Assembly: GCF_964340395.1 (NCBI RefSeq)
Contig: NC_135565.1
Location: forward strand, 18,397,209-18,449,708
Source of the DNA: Glandiceps talaboti
Lineage: Eukaryota; Hemichordata; Enteropneusta; Spengelidae
DNA: 52,500 nucleotides
Direction of reading: 5' to 3'
Part shown: one piece after another, positions 11,285 through 21,800 of the stretch
Position numbering within the stretch: the first letter of the stretch is position 1
Layout: every line of letters begins with the position of its first letter
Notes under the pieces: generated by a model
Database searches by the model: none
Told to the model about the DNA's origin: nothing
What the model saw: only the letters and a program-made list of their open reading frames with translations
Program-made: the position numbers and the translations under genes

Positions 11285-14200
11285 ATCTGGACTCGCGCAG
11301 TTTAGTAGACCCATAATGGTCATCAGTACAAATCAGGTTACTTAGGGAGGCTTGCCCAGATCCTGACACCCTAACTAGATTATAACAGGCCTGCCAAACT
11401 GTGTTTTGCCTAAGATAGAGTCATGTCAGTATAAAACCTACTGGTAAATAATTTAAGAGATGTTGCATCAGAAAGCACATTAAGAATTATTCCCACTGCC
11501 GTTTTGATTTTTAAACAATATCCGACATTTTGAAGTAAAACTTATGATGCTAACAGTGTTTGACTAGCTGTGAAAGGTTACTAACAGTATAAGTTTGTTG
11601 TACACCCTCCATTTTTTGCTTAGAAATGTCTTTGTACAGTGCAGAAAATAAAAAAACATCAAATTCAGAAATATGTATTTACAATTATGTATACTATACA
11701 TTTACTGTATTAGTAACATACAAAACATGTACACAGTAACCATGGCAATGCATAGGAAATCTATGGTTGCCATAGCAACTTTATAGTGGTTTTACAACAA
11801 TTACACTGTAACAGCAATGGGAATACTAAGACAAGAAGATGATGAGCAATCATAAATGTCTTAAGCTATTGCAAATCTTAATTTGCTGACAATGAAAATG
11901 TGTGTATGCTTTTACCCTGTGTAAAACAAAATAGGCATTGGGCATGACAAAAATGATAAGTCTATCACTAAAGTACAGAGAAAAATGACTCCATAAATGT
12001 TCCAAAATGGACATAACATAATGCGCTGCTGTCTCAGCGTATTACAAGAAAACTTAAACTCAATTAATTGGATTGAGATGTAATGAAAATTTGCAAATAA
12101 TTCTAAACTTTGTTGCTAAGTTTTATTTGTTTGTTTTGAAATTTTAGAGATACAGATATAGTTCTGATTTGTATTTGTGTTACAGGGTAATTACTACTAT
12201 GTTTATCAAGATATAACCCCATGTTATGGTAAAAACTTATGATTAGTATAAACCCATGTATAAGCAAATCTATATAATTTCTATAGCTCAGACTGTACCA
12301 TCTCTCTTCAGTGTCTACACATAAATACAGTACTTCAGAGAGACTAGCATAGTTACCATGGTTACAACACTCAAGATGGATGATGTGTTGTTTGACCTTT
12401 GAACTCGACTAGATCTCCTGCTGTTGTTCTTCATATGACTCACTTTGTACATTCATTTATCTTCTATGCAGTGGGTCATCGCAGGTGTTCTCTTAATAAG
12501 GACTACGGGGTCATTTCTTTCTTTTGTACCAACTTTCTCTATAGCTCTGCCAAACAACCAGTTTTTACACCTAGAAATTAATCCTAATCTGAAGTGGGTA
12601 TCAATGAAATAGATCAATTGTATGAATCACTGGGAAACGAAGGATCAATAAGTTACCAGGTAAAACTAAAGCATTGGGGAAAGATAAAACTAAACAAAAT
12701 TTACGAGATATTTTCCAACTGTGTTTTTGATTACCAAACTTTTTCAACTCATCCCCTGTAATCAAATACATTAACTCAATAGCAACTCAAGGTACTATTG
12801 AACTCCTGGGCTACATGCAGGGTGATCAAAATACCACAGGTGTTTGGACTACAGGACTCATTTCAATCTATGGGTAATATTTGAATTTTCAATGTTTATA
12901 GCTGTTTTGCGTGTGCTAGTCTATTTTAAGTTTTTTGCTGCTAATAGGCCCACTAATCCCAAGTCTGCCAGAGCACTACTTTTTTTGCTGATAAAATACA
13001 ATCTTTACCCACGATAGCACATTTTTCTGATGTACAACATAGCTGTAATACCTTTATGTTTTCTTTACAAAGAGAATGTTCAATGTATTAGATATTGTTA
13101 GTAGAACATGTACTGCACACATTTTAGACAAGGCTTTATCAGTGAAATTAAAAATTTCTTCTTGAAAAAAAGAAAGAAATCGTGTGTACATGTATTGTAA
13201 TTGAATGCGTGATAAAGATTGATGAATGTTAGAATGGTTGAACGTCTTTCTGTTAGAGGACCATACTTTGACAATAGGTTGACTTGAGTTTTGCCAAGTT
13301 TGCTGAGAGCAAGTCTATCATATGTTGTCAGTAAATTAAAATTTTGATTTTGCTGTTCTAACAGTGTAGGAAGTGGCACAGAAAATAAAAAAAGTGACAA
13401 TATATGAAGGATATCTAGCTGTATTCCTACATTGGCTTTTAATGGTTGCTTTTAGGGTAGCTCTGTAAATGTGTATTTAAGGGACTCTGACATGTCTCTC
13501 CCACCATCCAGCTATTATGGTTCCAAATGGTGAGACTACACAAATATTCCGTATGCAGTTTTCAAGTAAAACAAATTGTGCAGACCAGTGGGTGGCTGTT
13601 GATGTGTCCCTAGAGTGCAGCTTTATAGAGCTTCTTTTGAGAGAATATTCTGATAATGCTGTGCGGATAGGCTTGTTAGTTTAACAATAAGTGGTTAGAG
13701 GTAGTGATTGCTCCAAGAAAGGTTTGGCTGTCTGTACGTATATATCATATATCTCCTGTTATTATAGCCTTACTGCAGCAAAGGTGATGTGTGTGTGTGT
13801 GTGTTTATCCATCTATTTGTCCGCAGTTTATGTAAAAGTGTGATAGATGAGGAAAGACAGAAGTAAAACCATTCCCGTCAACAGAGGGCTCCCTTTAGAG
13901 AATCTGTTATGGCAAAGTGCAAGTATCAAGAAGATGAGCATATGTAACAATATGATAAATCACCTTTTGAAGTTGTGGAGGTAAAGGGAAAGTTTACATG
14001 ATAAAGGCTGAGGCTTGGCACTTCTAAATTATGTTCAGTACATGTACTTAAAATGTAGCAAACAACGTTAACAATAATAGTTTTATTTTATTTCATCCAT
14101 GTAAATATACCGTACTCTTTACAAAATAAATAATCCATTTGACATAATCTATGTAATGCCATCCTAATATAATAACTTTGAACTTGAAGACAACAAAGCA

Positions 14201-14400
14201 ACTCTTCACATTAAGACAAAAGTGACACTTCAAAAAATCAGAGAGATTGGAATGTCAGGTTTATAAAAGTCTTGACTAGATATACACTACCATAATAATG
14301 TAGATTTGACCCATAGCCTTGCTACTTGCCGAATCTGTGAGTACGCTACACTTATCATTATCATCAGCTTTGGATAAGGACGAGTGGAGCTCAGTAACAG
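11285..14400. other. 3' flank of the Pointed-domain gene, no other gene seen
   Basis: AT-rich sequence between two convergent genes. An AATAAA near 11,646 is a candidate poly(A) signal for the Pointed-domain gene. Open frames at 12,399-12,581 (+) and 13,098-13,400 (-) have no recognisable domain. A short (GT)n lies near 13,790-13,804. Confidence 0.5.
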
Positions 14401-14414
14401 ATCCAGTATATCTT

Positions 14415-14765
14415 TAAGTTAATAATAATAATCTTTATTTATACTGGATAGTTCTGTAAGTATACAAACACTTGTCTCCCAAGAAGTCAAGTGAGGGCCA
14501 TCCCTCATGGGTTCAGCGTTAATGCAGGTAGAAACCGGAGTACCCAGGGAAAACCTGCACTGTTCGCTAGAGTCAAACTGAACGACACTCCTATTACAGC
14601 GTGGTAAATTTAACCAAACCCTGAATGGTTCGACCCCCGACTGCAGTAGTAAGAGGCAAGTGGTTTAACCACTCAATCACCGACAACCATGAATGGTTTT
14701 GAACCCCGACTGCAGTGATAAGAGGCTAGTGGTTTAACCATTCAACCACCAACGCGGTCTAGACA
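14415..14765 (-). mobile_element. SINE-like element with two tRNA-like heads
   Basis: On the minus strand, 14,600-14,765 holds two tandem copies of a tRNA-like module. Each has an A-box-like TGGTTAAACCAC and a B-box-like GGTTCGAA/GGTCGAACC. They are followed by a body containing the complement of CGGAGTACCCAGGGAAAACC, and a tail rich in ATT units. The dimeric head is clear from the repeated ACTGCAGT and GTGGTTTAACCA phrases. It lies in the 3' interval shared with RHNO1. Confidence 0.6.
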
Positions 14766-15159
14766 TGAAGTTAATATTCATCACAGCATGATTTACAACC
14801 ATGATATACATGTATAATAAAAAATACAGATGAGATACATAACACTTTTAATACAAAGTAATTATGAATCATTATCAACCTTAATCTTATTGATCATAAA
14901 TTCAAATTACCAGAACTGATAATCCATAAATTGGTGCCAAATGATGTGTCTTTTCATGTTATATTGTTACTTTTTAACATGATTTCTTATTGCAAATGGA
15001 AGTATCACTTATCTTGTGTAATTTAGAACTTACTGTATGCAAACAAAACTTGTTGTAAAAGCCTGTGTTCTGAAAATAGAATATTTTTTGAAATTCAAAA
15101 TGTAGTTTCATCTATACATTTACATAGTGTGGTTTTAACAATGTTAATGTCACTAATCT

Positions 15160-15440
15160 ATGGTATGATGTTGCTGTCATGATGTGTGACATCACTAAAC
15201 TTGACTATATTGAAATATCACTGATTTTGTGACTGTTTTGTGATGTCATTATGCTGTTTTGCTTTATCACTGACCTGTGCTGTGACTGACCTGTGCTGTG
15301 CTGTGATCAATATTATATCACTGATCTGTGTTGAGACTTGTTTTGTTTTGTGTTCTGATGTCAAGTTGATATGTGATGTGGTGTCACTATTATATTTTGT
15401 GATGTCATTGATGTGTGTTGTGATGTCATTGATGTGTGTG
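15160..15440. repeat. Degenerate TGATGTCA/CTGTGCTG-rich tract
   Basis: The phrases GTGATGTCATTGATGTGTG and ACTGACCTGTGCTGTG recur irregularly just downstream of, and overlapping, the RHNO1 stop codon. It would lie in the RHNO1 3' UTR. The 68-codon + frame here is a by-product of the repeats. Confidence 0.6.
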
Positions 15441-16919
15441 GTCTAGACTATTAAGGAGCTGTAACCATGCCTTTGGTTGTAATAATTCCCTCCGTCTTCT
15501 TAAACTAGTTCGTAAACCATAGTCAACTTCTGGAGTGTCTTCTTCAAGAATACAAATTGTTTTGTTTGGTGTTGCAGTATCTTCAAAAGTAAGCTTTCCC
15601 TGTGAATCTGGTGTGTACACATTTTGTGAACTGTTACCTTTGGATGAGCTGTACCTCAATCTGTGTGCTTCCTTTTTCAAAAGTCTTTGAGACCGTCGTC
15701 TAGGTGTGCAAGTCTGTGATTCTCTCTGTTCTCTGACATTGTTGGGAACTGTTTGTTTCTCTCTTCCTGTTTGGCTTTTCCCAAACTGCAATGTTGATGA
15801 TTTCAGACTTGCTGACGTAAGGTGTTTGTCACATTTTGTACATTTATCTGTTTCTCTGAACTGATCTGTCTGGTTATCTCTACACTGTTGACACTGGATG
15901 TTGTCTTCTAAATCTGTAACTTTCTGTCTGCCTCCTAGAGGGAGCACCTGATCTGGAGTAAGATATTCATTGTCAAGACACGGTGGTGCATCATCCATCA
16001 TGGTATCTTCTTCAGACTGTATTTTAAACTGTGTAAATCTGCCATGACTTTCCGCTCTATCAAACGTTGGACTGTTATCACCATTTCCTCCATTATCCAT
16101 TACTACCTCAACATTATTTGACAACACATCCCTTCCATTCTCCTCCTCTAAATCAAATTCAATATTGTCCACTTCACTTTCTGAACTCTCTTCGGATTGT
16201 GTATCACTGAAGAACACTAGAGGGCGATATTTAGCCGACACTTTCTTCGATGTTTTGTTATCTTGTCCTGAGTTGTTTCTTGATCTTGTTGGATGTGAAG
16301 ACATTACAGATAAACTTTTGTCAGTGTTGCCTAGTCTCCGACATCGTCCTCTCTTCCTAGGTACTGTTGATAATGCAGGATTGAACTGTGGTGATACCTA
16401 TGAAATTAAAAAAAAAAAAATACGCCGAATTTACTTGATATACCAATACCATAGACATAGACATGATAGTCAGTCTATGGTTACACTTGCTGCAATAATT
16501 TTAGCGTTTGCTGTGATTTTAAGGGGTTTCTCTGCTGTGTATGTGCTTCTTGTCGTTCCGGTGTTTAACTGAAAGCAAGCTTGCTTCCAGTGAAACATCG
16601 GAACGACAAATAACACAAAAACAGCTCAGAGAAAACCCTCAAGTCAAAATCACACCAAACGCTACAATTACAGTAAGAAAAATATATTTTAGCAGAAAAC
16701 TCAAAATGTTTTAGAACTATGTGATAACGTTGTATTCGAATAGCATATACTTACCCATGTTACCGACAGATCGTTCTCATCCAAACATTTACTCTCGGCC
16801 GTCATTGGGTTTCTGGCCGCCAACACTGGCGATGGAAACGACTTCGGCATATTCAGTGGACTTTCCTGGAAAGCGAGCGATGCTTTCAAACTTTGACATT
16901 TCTTTTTCCTTCTTGGCAT
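15426..16919 (-). CDS. RHNO1: RHNO1 (RHINO), 9-1-1 clamp interacting protein
   Basis: Two exons on the minus strand: 16,919-16,755 (55 codons) and 16,397-15,426, joined in phase 0 across a 357-bp intron (GTAAGT donor, CATAG acceptor); 378 residues. The N-terminus MPRRKKKCQ matches vertebrate RHNO1 (MPPRKKRRQ type). The join creates TWVSPQFNP (residues 54-62), matching the vertebrate SWVSP-x-F motif needed for binding the RAD9-HUS1-RAD1 clamp. The C-terminus has EDTPEVDYG and LRRRRELL (about 341-362), matching the vertebrate DTPEDKYG-WRRRQHLL block. The family acts in ATR-CHK1 signalling and in mitotic end joining with POLQ. An in-frame TGA four codons upstream fixes the start. Extra here: an acidic Ser-rich tract (about 117-141) and a CX2C-X13-CX2C cysteine pair (224-244). 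It is longer than the roughly 240-residue human protein. The gene is divergent with FOXM1. Confidence 0.87.
16483..16676. mobile_element. Foldback element in RHNO1 intron 1
   Basis: Two arms of about 95 bp meet with almost no loop at the perfect palindrome AAGCAAGCTTGCTT (16,573-16,586). Matching blocks are TTGTCGTTCCGGTGTTT against its complement AAACATCGGAACGACAA, and AGCGTTTGCTGTGATTTT against AAAATCACACCAAACGCT. It makes up more than half of the 357-bp RHNO1 intron. A + open frame over this area is an artefact of the arms. Confidence 0.8.
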
Positions 16920-17049
16920 CCTTGTGGATCAAGAAACACTTCAAAACATCGGTGTATACGTCAGTGAACACACAAAACAATGATCGATTTTGAAAACCTT
17001 TACATTTAAATTTCAGCGGTGTACTCCATTTTAGGTCAAAGTTCACCTA

Positions 17050-17400
17050 AAAATCAATAACAGTGTAACATTGAAAGGCCTGTTGTCATTGGCTGAAGGG
17101 GAAAAATCATACCTATGTATATAGCGCGACTTCATAACAATGACGGTCCATGAACATCAGGAATGTTACATTATCTTATAAAATAATGTTCTAAGCATAT
17201 AATAAGTACAGAATTTAACGACAAATGGATTCATAACAATGAAATTTGTTCCAGAGGCATATTGGCGATGAGCCAATAAATGGGCTCGTAACGAGAATGC
17301 TATACGATGGCGGCGATTACCACGAACCTTGTTTTGATTGGCTGTTGGGATTAAAGAATGAAATTTAAACTTCGAAAGAATTCTTGCATGCTCGTCTCGT
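17050..17400. promoter_or_regulatory. Bidirectional RHNO1/FOXM1 promoter interval
   Basis: This lies between the RHNO1 first exon and the candidate FOXM1 leader exon. It contains four CCAAT boxes (ATTGG at 17,088-17,092, 17,261-17,265 and 17,337-17,341; CCAAT at 17,273-17,277) and a YY1-like GATGGCGGC at 17,306-17,314. Next to the last CCAAT are TTTAAA (17,364-17,369) and TTCGAA (17,371-17,376), which fit the CHR element bound by MuvB complexes at G2/M promoters. CHR-plus-CCAAT organisation is known for vertebrate cell-cycle genes; its function here is inferred from position and motif only. Confidence 0.5.
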
Positions 17401-17468
17401 CAAAGTCAGATTAGTGGACCACGAAACTGAGATATTGAGATATATACCGGGCAGAATCATCACTTACG
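17400..17468 (+). other. FOXM1: Candidate non-coding first exon of FOXM1
   Basis: A strong donor (ACG then GTAAGA) ends at 17,468, downstream of the CCAAT/CHR-like cluster. The matching acceptor is TTTTTTTACAG at 18,761-18,770, so the leader would join directly to the exon that contains the FOXM1 start codon. The 5' end is a guess. Confidence 0.4.
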
Positions 17469-18770
17469 GTAAGACATATATCATTGTAATACTTTTGGCG
17501 TTATTTCAGTCGGTCTAGCGAGTAGGTAAGTGACTCTTTGAACATTTTTCACCGTCACACAATGCCGCAGACCGACTGGCCTTGATGTCCCATTCAAAAC
17601 ATTCCATGGTCGTCGCTGCATTTCTCGCCTACAGGGCCATACACATTTTAACACATGAACAGCATTTTACAAATCGACATGGCATCTTGAATCTATCTGT
17701 GTAAGTACGGGTCTGTTGATATGAAGTAATAATATTACTGGGTACACCAAATCCATTGTCGACCTTGCCATTGACCCGATTTGGATACAATCAAAACATT
17801 GAGAAGTCCATGGATGCTGTTGGGTATTTAAAAGTCGTTGCTTGCTCAGCGTAAATCAATTTTGAAAAAATAGAATAAAGAGGATATATAATTTAGCATG
17901 ATGAACTTTTAATAACTCACTGAAGATTGTTTTTGAGATTTTTTCCTCCCCGAAAATTTTCATTCCAACGTGGATCATTTACAGTTTTCACTGAAACACC
18001 CACAGACACTTGAATTAATCTATACATGTATATGATTTTTTTTTTAAATTGTGTAGTAAAAATATACAAGTTTTGAAAAATCATTCAGACTGATTCAAGT
18101 ACCTGTGACTACATCCATGATTTGAGAAAATTTTCCCCACAAAAACATTTGTTGACGTATCTGACACCATCAGATTTGAATAAAGTACATATAAATTATA
18201 ATAAAAGGAATTGTACAGGAGAACTGGCTACAGCTGTTTCAATTATGTTAAGATTTATTGAAAGAGTATATTTCATAATATTTTATTAGTTTTAGTTTAA
18301 TATATGCAGTACTTTTATTTTGCTTCTCAGAGATATGTGTAGGGGGGATGAGGGGAGGGGTTTCAGGGTAGAGCTACATTTTGTGTTTATTTACACCCTA
18401 AACTTGTACCATTATTTTTACAGTTTCCAGGGATCAGAATAGCATTGCTATTTTCTGACTCCTGATATCTGATCTGATTAGTTTTGCTTCCTATATGTAA
18501 GTTTCTGTTTGTGATGTAATATTTTCTTTTTGACCAGGTAATAAAATATATATCGTATTAAAATTTGAAAGTTGATAGGCTTTGCTGGACATCATAGAGC
18601 CATGTATCGTGACAGTCTGTAAGGCCCTCACTCATTGGTCAACCCTACTAAAGGTAGCCTGTGAGTGTGGAACAACACAACATATCTTACAGTCTATGAG
18701 GATGCATGATGGGAAAAAAAAGAAGATCTCTGGCATTTAATGTTTTTGCATTGTTACTTTTTTTTTACAG
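17469..18770 (+). other. FOXM1 leader intron, nothing else seen
   Basis: AT-rich sequence between the candidate leader exon and the first coding exon. No coding frame or defined repeat was recognised. Confidence 0.4.
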
Positions 18771-18777
18771 GTTAACA

Positions 18778-18786
18778 ATGAAGTGA
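18778..18786 (+). promoter_or_regulatory. Minimal uORF in FOXM1 leader
   Basis: ATG AAG TGA sits in the exon just after the acceptor, 71 bases before the FOXM1 start codon. No other ATG intervenes. A two-codon uORF could lower initiation at the main start. Confidence 0.4.
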
Positions 18787-18856
18787 AGTGAAAACATAAA
18801 ATACTCATAGATCATAAACAAGATTTCAGTAAAGTTTTGGTGAAGGATTGCCCAGG

Positions 18857-21800
18857 ATGGCCAATGAGAAGGCAACCAGCCATCAACTTGTGCGTCAGAA
18901 ACACGGAAATTACATCGTTGTCACACGAGACACAAAGATAGACAAATCATATGATGATATAGATTCAGGTATTCCTCTATCAAATGGTAGTGATGTTATC
19001 AGTGGAAGGGTTACACTAAAGAGTGGAGAATATGTGGATCTAAGTGACAGGGGTGTGAAGACGCTACTTGAAAGAGCCAATATTGACCAGAAAAACGTAC
19101 GCAAAGTCATCATACTTCGACATCCAAAAGTCAAGCATGTTGAACCTCCAAATCAGGCCAAGAAAACTATATCAACAACAAACATAAAACTGGAAAAAAC
19201 AGACGAAGCCGACACCAGAATCATAAATGAAGAAAAGTCAATCTTCAAAGCAAAAAAAGTGTCAATCCTACAGAGCGATCGAAAACAGTTGTCTAAAAGA
19301 TCTCCAAAGTCAAAGATCATGTCAAATACAACTGACAATGCAAAACAAGTTTCGGCTTGTAAAGGTTCAAGTTCAATGTCTTTCCCAGTGTCAGCCAATT
19401 CCACGGTATCAAGAGTCACACATAAAAATACAAAGACGTGTACAACAGGTAAGGTTTTCTTAAAGAATTGAATATTTTACTGTCTTGTCTAATAATCAGT
19501 GAAAATGGACTACTAATGAGCAAAAGTAATGTAAGTAGATTAGTCAGATACAGCATGGATCTATTATTGAGATAATAATAGATCTATGGATACAGCTGTA
19601 CTACAATTTTACCCTTCATCCCCATTCACCTTAGAGTAAACTCAACCACAGTATTGGCAATAATAGGGTTAAACTATAGTATTACCTAAAATAGGGTGAA
19701 CCAAACCTGATTGCTTATTATTCTATAGTCAGGTTTCTATAGTAAAGTAGTGAAATCACAGAACATTGAAAAGGTGTGAGTGATGGCATCATAGGTGTAG
19801 ATATGCAAATTAGTTCTCAATAGTGATTGTTTATCATGCTCTATTCATATTTATGATGAGGGAATCAGTAGGCTATTGTTTTGTTTTGCACTGATAGTGG
19901 TAATAATGATGTCATTGTTAGAGACCCCTGCACCACACTTGAACAGCTGCCAAGTTTAATTGTTTGTCAATTCATACCTATTATGTAATGTACTAAAGTG
20001 GTTCATTTTGAAGAAAATTTAATTGTGTCCTTAAAAATAAACATCAGCTGTTAAATGTTTTGTGTACATTAGATTTTTACAAAACATGTACCCCAGTACT
20101 TTTTGAGTATAAACACGAACGTGGTAACTTGGAGGTACATGTACATGTAGGATCTCATCTAGTAAGTTCATGTGGTATTTGTTTTCACAGCGAAGATAAA
20201 TTCTTTGCTATTGAATCATTATGAATGTATCCAGAATAAGGTATGAAATTTTCCTTGTTGGAAGTAATGAAGTTACTTATGATGTACAGGTTGTCCTGTG
20301 CAGTTGTTTTGTAGTTACATTGTCAAAAAGTTTGCATCTGACACTAAACTAATACATGCAGAATATAGTCATTTTACATTTATATGTAGATGTTTTGTCA
20401 CTAGTGCCTTGTTCAGTTGCCAAATAGGCTTTGGCGAGAAACCAGGTTGAAGAAGAATAAGCATCATGTCTTACTTAGTATCACTATATACATGTGTAGT
20501 GTATGCCAAAATTTCATTGTGATATATTACCAGGTATATATATATATATTGTCAGTAAACTGAAGCCTTCAGCAAGGATTCATCATTCATTGTTACCTAC
20601 ATAGTACATGTACATAGACAGAAGGCTGACTGTACATTTACTTGTATGCAGTGTGCCATCTAACTTCTAAGCCAATTAGATGTGCCACTGGCGCACTGAA
20701 TGATTTACCAAAATTTGGTGTTCCCCTATCTCTTACTATATGGTGACTCGCAAAAAATCCTAGTTTTTCTCATTTTGACTCACAACAACAAAATTTGACT
20801 ATCATTAGAGGTAACACTGAATGTATGTACATAATGACGATTCTATATTTTATCCATTTATAAATGCATTTATGTTATCAAGAGTAATTTCAGGTATAAA
20901 TATAATATGTAATATTTATATTTTACAATTGTAATAATTTATAATATGTATATTACAAAAAAACAAAGACCTATATATTGTTAGTCTGAAGGATTCATTG
21001 TTGGTGCTCCTGGTGACAACAGGAGCTTGTACACAACAATACATTTTTACTTCATTTATTTGTGTTTTCCATTTTCACAGTAACAGCAGCTGAGACCAAT
21101 GCTTCAAGAGATCGTAACTATGGTAATAATGTAACTAAATCACAGAGCAGTGCCATGGATGACAGTCTAACCAATATCAATTGGTTGGGAACCATGGGTG
21201 TTAACCCCAACCTAGAAATAAGTATGCCAGCCAATCACTCCTCTAAGAAAAGACTGGTAAGTACACACCTCAGAATTTATACAAATTTTGCACTCTCAAG
21301 TCAATCTGAAATTAGGTACTGCATGGTTTAGTAAGACAGATTTATAGTTGCGATATAATAAGTAATGTGCTGTGTGTGTGTGTTCCAATTGTAGACGATA
21401 TTATATATTATTGCCTTGAGATTGGGTTATATGTGGAGTGCTGATCGAATCCTTGCACCGAGGGCATATAATGCATTATTGCAGGGTCAGCTCATTTGCG
21501 TAATGTTAACAACAAAGCCGCATGTCAATCATTTTGGTCGCCATCATTGTGTTCAGGATAACTTCAGAATGGTCGCCATATTACATATTACATGCACAAA
21601 ATAGCAGTGCTGCCATCAAAATAGATTGTGTGATATTGTATGCCAAGTGACGTTTTCGCCATTTTATTGGTTATTTATGGAAACGGATTGGAACGTCACG
21701 TTCATTCCCAATTGACCATTCTAAAGAAATTATATTGTAGTACTGTCATATTGAACGATATATTTATATTCTCCATTACATTTACATAGTAACAACAATT

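Noticed and set aside
11285-14400. An ETS DNA-binding exon for the Pointed gene
   Set aside because: No frame in this interval carries the ETS signature.
16165-16572. 135-codon + frame
   Set aside because: Antisense to RHNO1 exon 2 and running into the intronic foldback; no domain.
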